A stretch of DNA of 64,000 bases, taken from Mya arenaria. Taxonomy: Eukaryota; Mollusca; Bivalvia; Myida; Myidae. This document shows, piece after piece, positions 46,871 through 59,634 of this stretch. Under the pieces are notes generated by a model, which saw nothing but the letters and a program-made list of their open reading frames with translations, did no database searches and was not told where the DNA came from. Location of the stretch: the NCBI RefSeq assembly GCF_026914265.1, contig NC_069130.1, forward strand, positions 40,169,306-40,233,305. The letters run 5' to 3'. Both the position numbers and the translations under genes were made by a program. Numbering within the stretch: position 1 is the stretch's first letter; each line of letters starts with the position of its first letter.

Positions 46871-48350
46871 AAAATTAAAGGAAAATAAAAGTTTATTTAA
46901 ATGATGTGATATCCTAAACATATAATGTTGATTGACATGGCTTAATTAATTCAAACTTATTGCTTGACAACTGTTTGCCTTAATTTTAAGTTACCATGTA
47001 AATTATACATTTCATGTTGAAAAAATCCATCAATCTATCTTCCTGACATGTCCACGCTTTTGCCATTGTATATATTGAAAATCCTTCATTGAAAAAGATA
47101 TTGATTTAACCAACATCTTCATTCGGAACTCCTCGGTTGTTTATGTCGAAAATAACCTCGGATGGATGCCGGTACATCAGTAGAAATAGTTCGTAAATTT
47201 GATGCGATGTTTCTTCTGATAAAGGACTTGGTAGAATTTGCCTTCTTGGAGTTGTTATTTATGAGTTTTGACCAGGCCAGGTCTGGAGAGATGGTTATTG
47301 GCTGAATTTGTTGTTTTTCTATAGATAGAATACTGTGCTGGGATGAAGAGTTGTACAGTATTACACAACTTAATTTTGCTCGTCAGGGATTTTCATTTCC
47401 TTTAAAACTTACAGGAGTGTATAAGCCCAAAGGCCATAAAGTAAAAGTAAAGTTTTAGGAAGGAAAACCACAAAGATTAAGGTTTGTCCAATCGTTAAAT
47501 ATCAAACAAGTGGTCTGTAGTTCCGTGTTAGCTCACTAGTGACATAACGATTGACAGATAATTGACACGTTCAAGTTTAACAGAGGCAGACATTGAAAAA
47601 AAACCTTATGAAATGTAATTTAAATGCTGATTTCAATGATAAAACATCACCAAAAGTTAAAATAGAGTTTTATCGTTAATAATTTAAGTATTTAGACATA
47701 GATACAGTAATTTTTAAGTGTTCTTTGGCGTCACTCTTTTCCCATAATTCTCTGATAGGTGGCGCTGTTTTAGCGCTGATTTCATTGTTAAGCGCACCGA
47801 TTGGTCATTGTTCATAGTTTAAATTTAATCCCACCCTCCCTACCCTTTTCAAAGGTAAATAATAGGTTTTGCCATGTTTTTATTATATTTTTTTTAATGT
47901 CTTTGGATGTTGTGCTAATACAAATTGCTCGATTTCGCCGAAAACCTCAGAAAAGCTATTAAAAATTGAATGGTTTTAAGCTCGGATTTACAAATAATGT
48001 TAAATTGAGTATCTTGTCAGTAGCCGTTTGTTCCTAAAAGAAAGTAATTTATTAAACTAAACCAAATCGCCGTCACCATAAAATATGTGAACAATTCCCT
48101 TTAATATACATATTTAAATCAAAACATTATAAAAACAGGTATTGTAGCATTGAAAACGGATAATATTCGTACGACTCAAAGCCAACAGTTTTTGAATGAC
48201 ATGCTACATCCTTGTATCATATAAAAGAGGGATGGTGAATATTTGTTATAAAATTGCATCCATAAAAGGTAACTATAGATTGCTTTTTTTAAAAAAGCAC
48301 TTGTCTCCTCCAGTGTGTGGTCGTAAGTGATAATTATTCAGTGTTTTTCA
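46871..48350. other. Non-coding spacer
   Basis: Apart from one arm of the GGAACTCCTCGG MITE at about 47143-47185, nothing recognised. Confidence 0.4.
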
Positions 48351-48354
48351 TCTC

Positions 48355-48630
48355 AATGATACCTTGACCTTTGACCTACTGATCTTAGAAGTAGTGGCAA
48401 TCTACAAGTCATGGCCAACTGGCATACAGGTATAAAGTTTCTTGGTGCAAGCGTTCTTGAGTTATTGGGCTGAAACCATTTCACCGCCAATGAATCCTTT
48501 TTTACCTCGAGGTCCTTGCGACCATGATCTTTGACCTACTGATATCAAAATCAATAGGGGTCATCTACTAGTCATGACCAGCTGTCATACTAAATGAGGT
48601 TCCTGTGTGACAGTGCTATACACTAGTGCA
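48355..48630 (+). repeat. Fragment of the TTGACCTTTGACC tandem repeat family
   Basis: Two diverged units with ACCTTGACCTTTGACCTACT and AGTCATGGCC or AGTCATGACC, the same family as the ordered array at 62380-62955. Confidence 0.6.
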
Positions 48631-48765
48631 CGTTAAACAAGAGGGCCATGATGGCCCTAAATCGCTCACCTGAGTAAGAGATTAACGCTTGTAATCAATA
48701 TAGCTTGATATTTGTTCTCAAAGCTGTACATATGATCCAAATTTCAAAACTGTAGATTCAACAAG

Positions 48766-50028
48766 AGCTGTCACAGTGACAGCACGCTCGACTATTCCGC
48801 CGCTTTTCAGTGTAAGGATTGAAAAGTTTTGGCAAAACATGCAAGGATCATTGTTAGATTAGATTTCAATGCAATACATGATGTGCTGAGATATAAACAT
48901 TAATGTGGTTACATGGAAAATATTAACCAGAATTTTTAAGTCTAATAAATAAAGGGCCATTATTTGCAAAATACAGTTATCTAACTTGGTTATTCAATTA
49001 CGTTCGGTGGTTGAATACCATTGTATAAAGTTTCAATGCAATACATCAAGTAGTTGCTGAGATATTATCCTATGTGTGCTAACATGCAAGACCTTAACCA
49101 GAATTTCTAAGTCGCATAATAAAGGGGCAAAAATTATATAATTTGAAAGATAGAGTTATCTTACTTGATTAAAGAAGAAGGTTAAATGGTTGGTAGCCTG
49201 TGTGTAAATTTTCAATGCAATACATGATGTATTCGCTGAGGTATTGACTTAAATGTGGTTACATGCAAAACCTTAACCAGAATTTCTGTCGAATAAAAAA
49301 AAATGTAGGTTGGGTGGTTGAGTAACATTGTATAAAGTCTAAATGCAATACCTCAAGTAGTTGCTGAGATATTAACCTATGTGTGCTTACACGCAAAACC
49401 TTAACCATAATTTCTAAGTCGAATAATAAAAGGCAATTATTTACATTAAATGAAAACTAGAGTTATCTAACTTGGTTAATTAAGTAGGTTGGATGGTTGC
49501 GTACCATTAAATCGAGTCTCAATACAATACCTCAAGTAGTTGCTGAGATATTAACCTATGTGTGCTTGCACGCAAAACCTTAACCAGAATTTCTAAGTCG
49601 AATAATAAAAGGCAATTATTTACATTAAATGAAAACTAGAGTTATCTAACTTGGTTAATTAAGTAGGTTGGATGGTTGCGTACCATTAAATCGAGTCTCA
49701 ATACAATACCTCAAGTAGTTGCTGAGATATTAACCTATGTGTGCTTGCACGCAAAACCTTAACCAGAATTTCTAAGTCGAATAATAAAGGGCAATTATTT
49801 GCATTAAATGCAAACAAGAGTTATCTAACTTGGTTAATTAAGTAGGTTGGATGGTTGAGTACCATTGTATCAAGTCTCAATGCAATACCTCAAGTAGTTG
49901 CTGAGATATTAACCTATATGTGCTTGTATGCAAAACCTTAACCAGGGTGTGATGCCAACGCCGACGGCGACGCTTGGGTGAGTAGTATAGCTCTCCATAT
50001 TCTTCGAATAGTCAAGCTAAAAATAAGA
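48766..50028 (+). mobile_element. Composite repeat 1: AACAAGAGCTGTCACAGTGACAG head, 179-bp units
   Basis: A hairpin head (CTGTCACAGTGACAG), then GCTCGACTATTCCG, then about six tandem units. TTGCTGAGATATTAACCTAT starts at 49361, 49540, 49719 and 49898, an exact 179-bp step. The tail has GCCAACGCCGACGGCGACGC and ends CGAATAGTCAAGCTAAAA, which is nearly the complement of the start. A second, incomplete head lies at 63713-64000. Confidence 0.8.
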
Positions 50029-50117
50029 TGTCAAAAAGGTACAATAAAAGTAATCCACGGCATTGATATTTGTTTTCAAAACTGTACATATGGTCAAAAT
50101 GTTATTGCTGCACCTTA

Positions 50118-51430
50118 AAACAAGAGGGCCATAATGGCCCTAAAACCCTCACCTAGGGAAAGGGTCACAATTCTGTGATAAAGCATTAATAAAAATGTTG
50201 CAATTCGAACATATCTTTACTGATGACGATGCCTTGTTTTATATTTGCAAAGGGTCATGTAAAGAAGCTACCTGTAAAAATCATTGAATTTGGACTGGTA
50301 GTTTCAGAGATAATTTTTTAAAGCAAAAACGTAAGTCGGCCATTTTATTGTTGTTGTTGTTGATCAATCTCATTACCTTGTTGTATTTCTGTAGATGGTC
50401 ATGCAATGACGATTCCTGTTAACTTTCAGTGAATTCGGCCTGGTAGTTTCAGAGGAGATGTTTTTTTAAAGAAAAACAGGAAGTCGGCCATTTTGTTGTT
50501 GTTGTTGTTGTTGATGATCAATCGTGACACCTTGTATTTTTGTAGAGGGTCACCTAAGGAAGATTCCTGTAAAGTTTCATTGAATTTGGAGTCGCAGTTT
50601 TAGAGGAGATGCTTATTAAATCAAAAAAGGAAGTCGGCCATTTTCCTGTTGTTGTTGTTGTTGATGATCAATCGTGACCCCTTGTTGTATTTTTGTACAG
50701 GGTCACCGAAGGAAGCTTCCTGTAAAGTTTCATTGAATTTGGAGTGGTAGTTTTAGAGATTGTTTTTAAAGCAAAACAGGAAGTCGGCCATTTTGTTGTT
50801 GTTGCTGATGTTGTTGTTGTCGATCAATTGTGACCCCTTGTTGTAATTTAGTAGAGGGTCACCCAAGGAAGCTTTTGGAAATTTTTAATTGAATTTGGAC
50901 TGGTAGTTTTAGAGATGTTTTTTTAAAGCAGAACAGGAAGTTGGCCATTTTGTTGTTGTTGCTGTTGTTGATCAATCGTGACCATTTGTTGTTTTTTTGT
51001 AGAGGGTTACCCAAGGAAACTTCCTGTAAAGCTTCATTGAATCTGGAGTGGTAGTTTCAGAGGAGATTGTTTTTTTTTAAGCTAAACAGGAAGTTGGCCA
51101 TTTCGTTGTTGTTGCTGTTGATCAATCGTGACCCCTTGTTGTATTTTTGTAGAGGGTCACCCCAGGATACTTCCTGTAGAGTTTCATTGAATTTGGAGTG
51201 GTAGTTTCAGAGATGTTTTTTTAAAGCAAAACAGGAAGTCAGTCATTTTGTTGTTGTTGCTGTTGTTGATCAATCATGTTGACCCTTCCTGTGAACTTTC
51301 ATTGAATTTGGCCAGGTAGTTTCAGAGGAGAGTTTTTAAGCATTTTTGACAGACGGACGGACGGACTGACGATGTTCAAAGACCAATCACAATAGCTCAT
51401 CTTGAGCACTTCATGCTCTGGTGAGATAAA
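50118..51430 (+). mobile_element. Composite repeat 2: AACAAGAGGGCC head, about 150-bp units
   Basis: The head hairpin GGGCCATAATGGCCC, then seven units with AGGAAGTCGGCCATTTTGTT and (GTT)n runs, spaced 145-157 bp. The end is GACGGACGGACGGACTGACG, followed by GAGCACTTCATGCTCTGGTG and AGATAAAAAACC. Confidence 0.75.
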
Positions 51431-53080
51431 AAACCAGGGAAGCTCTAACCAGGGTTACATTCTGTCTGTGCACTATGCTCAATAACACGAAAAATTGACT
51501 AACAGTCTTATTGGAGCACTCGCCGAATGGGTAAGTCCCAAGTCAGTATAAATAAGCTAACACACCATGACTTGTATTCAGTATACTGTACTGCTGCTCC
51601 TTCAGTGTTTGATAAAAATATATCTGTTCTTGGAGGGCATTGGTACAAACAAAGCGTAAATATAATTCCATAGTTTATTCTTATCATTAAAATAATGTTT
51701 AATGCAATTTATGCAACAACACAGTCATACAGGAAACACTGTTTAACATCAAAACATTTCCAACCTATAATTCAAGACATAAAACAAAACAAACAAAAAA
51801 TACCAAAAAAAAATACAAAAAAAAAATACCGTATGTAATTATACAATATCATATAAAATTCCAACTACCAAAACAGCTCACTTGTAGCATACAGGAGAAG
51901 TGGTACCACCACTAAGTCCTCCTAGAGTTGAAAAGGTCGCCCCATGCATATTATATTGTTTAAGTGACACTCTTATTCAAAATCAATACATACACATGTA
52001 TAACAAACATAAATTTTAAGTGACAAATCTTGAATAACTAACTAAATAATGCATTTATGGAAAATATTAATGACTGATAACAAGATTGTAACAGTGTGTT
52101 TAATAGCAGAAAGCAAAAAAAAATGATTGGTGAATGCTAAAAGATAAACTGTGGTCAAATTACCATGTTTTATGCTCATTTCTTTCAAATTAAACTCGGT
52201 ATCCTTCATAAGGACCATTGTTTTTGACATGTATTACCGGTTATCCTTTTTGGAATATTGAAACAATATTATTAATTGTGGATAATCTTATGTGTAAGTA
52301 AGCGTGTACCTTTAAGATGTGACGTGGGAGCTACGATGTTGTGAAAAGGAGTAGTCGTACCACGACAGTCGACCCCAATTTGAAGAAATATTTCCATGTT
52401 TATTCCATTTTTAGAGCCAGCTTTGATGAGATCCAATGCCAGTTGTCATTATTTTGGACTTGTAGTAACTTTATTATATGCTTTCAAGTGATTGTTTCAT
52501 TCAGTGTAAGATTGCAAAACATTTCACCTTATGAACACCAAAAGTAAATACGCCACTCGTGAAATATAGCTTTCGGTGGTCACTCAGTGAAATATATCAC
52601 GATCTTACGCTGAAAGAAACAATTATCCTATATATATATTACACTACATACGATAATGTTTGACTATGGAATTCATATACCAGACGACTTTTCCAAACAT
52701 GGCATAACATCATGCTGGTTACATAATGACTTCAAATGTAATTCACATACATGTCCAGGCGTTGTTTGTATGTGTATTCACAAACAAATATTTTCATAAA
52801 GGATGTAACGTCACTTTCTTTAAATAGTCATAAAAAATATACAATAACAGCTTTTCATGATGGCAAAATGATTCATTTAAGTTATTTCATATATTGTATC
52901 AAAAATCATAACTGAATCCAATTCAATTGAATGCATATTTTCCCCCTCATATTTTAAATAAACCATCATACACCAATACAGCATCTTACTGCTATTTCAA
53001 TGATGACTGACTCACCACAATTTAAAGCATTTCACGGTTATTTTAAGTACCATTGAATTCCAGGAGTACATTGTAAATTT
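51431..53080. other. Non-coding spacer
   Basis: Contains a degenerate copy of the AGTGTAAGATCG foldback element (52492-52626). No exon recognised. Confidence 0.4.
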
Positions 53081-53082
53081 TC

Positions 53083-55432
53083 AAAGGCCTAGTTTAAACC
53101 TTCTATAAGTGACCCCCCAAAAAACAACAACAACAAAAACCTAATTGTCTTATCAGATTTCCAATCTGAATATCCTGCTGTGCAGTTTTGGAGGTTTTAT
53201 TATAGAAATGGACAGGAAATTGGCCCTTACTGTGACATCAGTGCAATTAGCAGGAGATGCACAGCAGGGATTGTCATGCCAAACATTCCTTAAACAAGAG
53301 GGCCATGATGGCCCTGTATCGCTCACCTGTAGCTTTGCTAAATAAAGTGAACATTCTGACCTATTATCATAAAGATCCAATGAAAAGTATGGCCCCTAGA
53401 GGCCACTCTTTTATTTGTCCCACTGACCTAGTTTTTTACCCCACATGACCCTATCAGTAGGCAATGCTTCAAACCAAATATTTAAGACCTAGTCCTTGTG
53501 GCTTCAGACAAGAAAATTTTAAAGTTTTTTCCTATATAAGCCTATGTAAAACTTGTGACACCCAGGGTGAGGCCTCTTTTCACCACAGGTGCACAAATTG
53601 AACAATCTTGGTAGCGGGCCACTAGGTTATGCCACATATAAAATGCCAATGTCTTGTTGGTTTAGACAAGAAGTTTTTTGTTCTATATAAGCCTATGCAA
53701 AACTTGTGACTCCCCCCAGGATAGGGCCTCTTCTCCCCAGGGGCATAAATTGAACAATCTTGGTAGAGGACCACTTGGTTATGATACATACCAAATATTG
53801 AATGCGTAGGCCTTGCATTTTCAGACAAGAAGATTTTTAAACACTTTCCTTATATAAGCCTATGTAAAACTTGTGACCCCCTAGGTGGGGCCTCTTATCA
53901 CTTCAGGGGCATAATTTGAATAATCTCGGTAGAGAACCACAAGGTAAAGCTACATACCATATATCAAATGCCTAGGCCTTGTGGTTTTAGACAAGATTTT
54001 AAGTTTTCACTAAATAAGCCTATGTAAAACTTGCGACCCCCGGGCAGGGCCTCTTATCACTCCAGAGGCATAATTAGAACAATCTTGGTAGATGTCCATA
54101 AAGTAATTATACATGCCAAATATCAAAGCCCTAGGACTTCTAGTTTTGGAGAAGATTTGTTAAGTTTTCCATATCTAAGTCTATGTAAACCACGTGACCC
54201 GGGGCGGGGTCATTTTTGACCCCAGGGGCATAATTTGAACAATCTTGGTAGAGGTCCATTAGGTGATGCTACATATCAAATATCAAAGCTCTAGGCCTTG
54301 TGGTTTTGGAGGAGAGTTTTTCTTATCGGTTACCATGGCAACCAGAGTTTCGCATGGAATCCATGTCTTTGAACAACTTTGGTAGAGCTTCATGCAAGGA
54401 ACATCCCTGACCAAGTTGCATTGAGATTAGGCTAAAATTGTGACCTCTATTGTATTCACAAGGTTTTTGTACTAATTGACCTAGTGACCTAGTTATTGAC
54501 CGTGAATGACCCAATATCAAACTTGACCTACATTTTACAGCGATGATCATTCTGACCAATTTGCATTGAGATTAGGCTAAAATTGTGACCTCTATTGTGT
54601 TCACAAGGTTTTTCTACTAATTGACCTAGTGACCTAGTTATTGACCGCGGATGACCCAATATCGAACTTGACCTAGATTTTATAGAGATGATCATTCTGA
54701 CCAAGTTGCATTGAGATTAGGCTAAAATTGTGACCTCTGTTGTGTTCACAAGGTTTTTCTAATAATTGACCTAGTGACCTAGTTATTGACTGCGGATGAC
54801 CCAATATCGAACTTGACCTAGATTTTATAGAGATGATTATTCTGACCAAGTTGCATTGAGATTAGGCTAAAATTGTGACCTCTATTGTGTTCACAAGGTT
54901 TTTGTACTAATTGACCTAGTGACCTAGTTGTTGACCGCGGGTGACCCAATATCGAACTTGGCCTACATTTTATAGAGATGATCATTCTGACCAAGTTGCA
55001 TTGAGATTAGGCTAAAATTGTGACCTCTATTGTGTTCACAAGGTTTTTCTACTAATTGACCTAGTGACCTAATTATTGACCGCGGATGACCCAATATCGA
55101 ACTTGACCTAGATTTTATAGAGATGACCATTCTGACCAAGTTGCATTGAGATTAGGCTAAAATTGTGACCTCTATTGTGTTCACAAGGTTTTTCTACTAA
55201 TTGACCTAGTGACCTAGTTTTTGACCCCAGATGACCCAATATCGAACTTGACCTAGATTTTATAGAGATGATCAGTCTGACCAAGTTTCATAAAGATTAG
55301 GTCAAAATTGTGACCTCTATTGTGTTCACAAGCAATTGTGAACGGACGGACGGACGGACGGACGACGGACGAAGAGTGATCACAAAAGCACACCTTGTCA
55401 CTACGTGACAGGTGAGCTAAAAAGGCCTTTAA
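53083..55432. mobile_element. AAAGGCCTAG MITE interrupted by composite repeat 3
   Basis: The left part (53083-53292) aligns with the uninterrupted copy at 59869-60170, including TAAGTGACCCCCC and CAGGAGATGCACAGCAGG. The right inverted end AAAAGGCCTTTAA appears only after 55420. The intervening sequence is a later insertion. Confidence 0.75.
53293..55420 (+). mobile_element. Composite repeat 3: AACAAGAGGGCC head, 145-bp units
   Basis: Head GGGCCATGATGGCCC with TCGCTCACCTG, and tail CAGGTGAGCTAAAA, the complement of the head motif. It has two inner arrays. The first, from 53420 to 54310, has imprecise units with ATAAGCCTATGTAAAACTTG. The second has exact 145-bp units, with CCAAGTTGCATTGAG-type starts at 54411, 54556, 54701, 54846, 54991, 55136 and 55281. 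It ends in (GGAC)n at 55333-55360. Confidence 0.85.
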
Positions 55433-56650
55433 GTCAACATTATGAAGATTAAAATATTCATATATATCTCATTAAACAAACTCAACAGCAACAGGGTTAA
55501 ATTTTATGGAAGAAACATATTTCTCAAAGTATTTTCTTCATTTTGTTAAAAAAGGGTGGGGTGGACGGATATCTTTTTTTTTTACAAGGAAACTGTTTCA
55601 CTGTGATACATTCAAATCTTGGTGCCATTTTTCTATTTTTATCCATCTTTTATAGTAAAACAAGAGAGCTGCAGAGCGAATGTCAATGCTCATCTATTGT
55701 TGATGTTTTTTTCAGTCACACAAGGGGCATAACAGAAGTTATTAAAGCCAGTTACTGCCCTTACTATACAGATGTGTATTGTCTCTTGCATCATGCATAC
55801 CAAGTTTCATTTAAATATCGTCAATGATTTTTAAGTTATTGAGTTATGGCCTAGGCCTAAAAAAAATACATTTGGTTCGGGTTACTGGACCCTACCTACA
55901 AAATAGGCGGCGACCCTACTGTTTTTATAGTCAGTTTGAAAAAATGAAAAACTAATTTGCTTTTCAATATGGAGTTTAAAACCTTGAATGCGTTATACAA
56001 AAGATTACTTTAACACCATTCTCCAATGATGAAAAATGAAATTTTTATATAAAGCCCCCCCCCCCAAAAAGCCTTTTTTTGAAAAGGATGTAACCCTAAC
56101 CAAACATTCTTTTTTATGCCCTATGATAAAGACTTTCAACAATGCAAAAGTAAGAAAGACTATGACAATACCCCAAGATTTTTTCCTTCAAAAACAGTTA
56201 ATCTAAAAGGCAATTTATTCCAAAGGCAGGTAGGGATGAAAATCTAAAGAAAAACAATTCTCTGCCCATCCGAGCATGGCCAATACAGATAATGGCAATC
56301 ATAAAAATGATTAAGTCATTATAAATTAAAACATAGAATTTTATCATTAACTTGAAACAGATATATTTTCACATCAAGTTATTCTTAAAATATGTGTTGA
56401 ATCACAAGAATTTTGCCCAACATATGACAATAAGTTGTATATATCATGAGGACAGATACGCAAATTTAGGTTCAATAACAGAACACTTGGTGTCAACTTC
56501 TGCATGACACGACGCATGATTCTGGGCCTTAAAGAGATATTTTGTAAAAAATAGTAAAATATTTTATATTATGTCATGTTTCCATAGTAACCAAGTTTCT
56601 TGCAAAAATTATCTGAACAAATTTTTGATGATGCTATTTTCAAATGCACT
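55433..56650. other. Non-coding spacer with an ACAAGAGAGCTGC repeat at 55660-55860
   Basis: The short repeat has GGGGCATAACAGAAGTTATT, similar in style to those at 21905 and 60540. Nothing else recognised. Confidence 0.4.
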
Positions 56651-56655
56651 GATTG

Positions 56656-58440
56656 TTAAAACAAGAGGTCCAAAAGGGCCTATGCTCTACTGGCATGGCT
56701 TTTGTGGTCATATCAATCCAGAGCATGTATGTATGGGCAAAAGGCAACAGACATATACTTTTATGTTTTGTGTTTGGGTTACCTGAAAACGTAGCAAGTT
56801 CAACATCTGAGCACAGAAAGTATTGTAAGCAGATTAGTTGCATGAACTATTTTAATATGTGCCAAGTAAAAGTCATCTGACAAAAAAAAAAATGCTTTCA
56901 AAACTTTACTCATAGTAAAAATTTCTGTAGTTTTAGAAGTTAAAACTAGAAATGTGTCCATAGGACACGGATGCCCCCACTTCGATTTTTTGTCACAGAA
57001 AATAAGCCATAATGATTATTCAGGATAATCTGAGGGCCCTAACTCCTAAATGATTAAAGCGATTTCCATGGCTATCGAACTTGATCAAGATATTATGGTC
57101 ACAAACATGTGTTTGGTGAGGATTGGACAAACAGTTTTCAAGAATTAGATCGGAAACAATCTTCGGGACGTATTTTTCAAGTCTTTTTTTGCAAATAAAG
57201 GGCCGTAACTCCTAAATGACAAAAGCGATTTCCATGGCTATCGAACTTGATCAAGATATTATGGTCACAATCATGTATGTAAAGTTTGGTGAGGATTGGA
57301 CACATACTTTTCAAGAATTAGATTGGAAACATATATTTTTTAAGTATTTTTGGCAAAAAAGGGCCGTAACTCCTAAATGACTAAAGCGATTTCCATGACT
57401 ATCGAACTTGATCAAGATATTATGGTCACAAACATGTGTTTAAAGTTTGGTGAGGATTGGACAAACGGTTTTCAAGAATTAGATCGGAAACAATCTTCGG
57501 GACGTACGTACTTACAGACAGACAGACAGACGTACGTACGGACAAGGGCAACCCTATATGCCGCCACTTTGTGGGGGCATAAAAAGTTGGTCAAAAGGTC
57601 AAAGTCAAGGGCATCCTAGGACAACATTGATCAATTTGAACAAACATTCACAATCAATTGTGCTGAGATGGATGCACGAACACACAAAAAGATTTTCAAA
57701 CCTTTCCAGATTTATGTATACCAAACCTGTGAACCCTGGGTGTGGCCAGTAATGACACCAGGTGCATAACTTAAACATTCACAACCAATTTTATTAAGAT
57801 GAATGTGCAAACTACAGAACTTAAAGCTAAAAAATGGCCTTTGGGCTTTCAACAAGAACAAGGCAGAGTAATTCACAAAATCAGCTGCAGAAGCAAAAAG
57901 CAAATTGTCTCAAAATCCTAGACTTGCAAATTGTCTCCCTTAACTCTAGACTTGAATTTACATGTACGTGTAAACTTGGCTAAAATAGAATTCGCTCATG
58001 CAGACCTGGCTAAAAATAGAAAGCATTTCTTTAAAACTTTCATGGCCTATAATCTAGGCATTTATGTACGGATCTGGCTGGTTTTCGAAAGGAACCGAGC
58101 TCTAATGGATATCTATATACTGTACAAGTTTCATCGAGATACAATCAAAACTGAAGACTGTATCGTGTTCACAAGCAATTGTTTACAGACGCACGACCGC
58201 ACGAACTTTCATGGCCTATAATCTAGGCATTTATGGACGGATCTGGCTGGTTTTCGAAAGGAACCGAGCTCTAATGGATATCTATATACTGTACAAGTTT
58301 CATTGAGATACAATCAAAACTGAAGACTGTATCGTGTTCACAAGCAATTGTTTACAGACGCACGACCGCACGGACGCACGACCGCACGGACGCACGGATG
58401 CACATACTACGTACACATTACCATCGCATAAGCTATTCTG
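56656..58440 (+). mobile_element. Composite repeat 4: AACAAGAGGTCC head, with a nested element
   Basis: The head is AACAAGAGGTCCAAAAGGGCC. The tail (58420-58465) has GCCTTTGGCCAGTAGCTC. It includes a 169-bp duplication (58037 and 58206, ACTTTCATGGCCTATAATCT) ending in GCACGACCGCACGGACGCAC. The nested element at 56946-57583 interrupts it. Confidence 0.6.
56946..57583 (+). mobile_element. Composite repeat 5: ATGCCCCCAC ends, about 165-bp units
   Basis: Begins GTGTCCATAGGACACGGATG then CCCCCAC, ends GTGGGGGCATAA. Three units with GATTTCCATGGCTATCGAAC start at 57061, 57228 and 57388. GACAGACAGACGTACGTACG precedes the tail. Confidence 0.75.
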
Positions 58441-58469
58441 GCCTTTGGCCAGTAGCTCTAAAAACTGAG

Positions 58470-59550
58470 ATAATCAAAAGTTTCTCCTTTTGTGTCTTAA
58501 GATTCTATGTTTGGCATCAAATTAAGCTGTCAATCTTTACATTACAATATGATACTTGTAAACACATTTATTTGCATGGTTTCCGGTGGTTTATTGATAT
58601 ACAACAGTTAATTATATCTCAATAAACTTTATCGAAATCTTAATATTCATGTTTTTCGATTTACCTGCCTCACTGTAAAAACGGTAACATAAATGCATGT
58701 AAGAAATTGCAATGACATCATTTAATTTCCTTTCCTGTAATATATTATTGGATTAAAGTTTCGCTGGTTTTCCTATCAATTAAATTTAGTTAAAATTCAA
58801 AGCATTAGATAAAAGCGTATATTGTTTGTTTTAATGTTAGATAGCGATTGCCACTTGTGAAATTTAATGTGATTAGCAAAGCCACTTGTGAAATATAGCT
58901 TTTGGTGCTCATTCAGTGAAATATATTAAATATCTTCAGTGATTTTTTTTTAATTATTTTTACTGCCTGTACCTTGCAAATTGGAAAAAAAAGTTGACTG
59001 GGGAAAATACAAAATCAGGCCAAAATAGCCAATATAATGGCAAATGTTTTACATGATTTAACTTTTTTATGTATACATTATGCTGTGAAAGAGTAAGTCT
59101 TTTTAAGGTCTTGTTTATATTTTAAGAAAGTCATTGCTTTTTTAATCATGACTGTCATCTGCATTTATCAAATTTGGAAAAAAATTGTTTATCAAATTGG
59201 GAAAAAATGAAAAATCATAAAATTTTGGGAAAAATGGACAGTTTTCCTCAAGGGGAAACAGCCTTTTAAAGGCAGTAAATCGCATAAAAAATCACAGATC
59301 TTAAACCAAAACAAACAATTATCCTTTATATCTGTGAAGATATCACATTGGTTCCTCAAATGTCAGTGAATTTGGAAAATAAAAAAAACAACAAGAAAAG
59401 CAAATGTTAGTCCAGAGTCCCAAAATCATGTGACCTGGCTCAGTTTAGGAAACAGACAACTAATCATCTCCAACATTCATTCCACCATTTGAAAAAAAAA
59501 AAAAACATAGACTAGTCAAAAATTCAGTAATTCTTTCAAAGGAATCAACC
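58470..59550. other. Non-coding, possibly 3' flank of the TTI1-like gene
   Basis: No exon. A degenerate foldback fragment lies at 58845-58945. Confidence 0.4.
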
Positions 59551-59556
59551 ATGGTG

Positions 59557-59634
59557 TCATAATAAAGCCGTCTCTCTGAGCACTATGGTGACATTTCCGC
59601 TGTACGGATTACTTGAACTTGGCTGCGTAAGACC
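59557..59634 (-). CDS. TTI1: TTI1-like last exon
   Basis: 78 bp after CTTTTTCAG, 25 codons from GLTQPSSSNPYSGNV to the TGA at 59557-59559. Confidence 0.6.
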   Translation of the reverse strand, partial: GLTQPSSSNPYSGNVTIVLRETALL

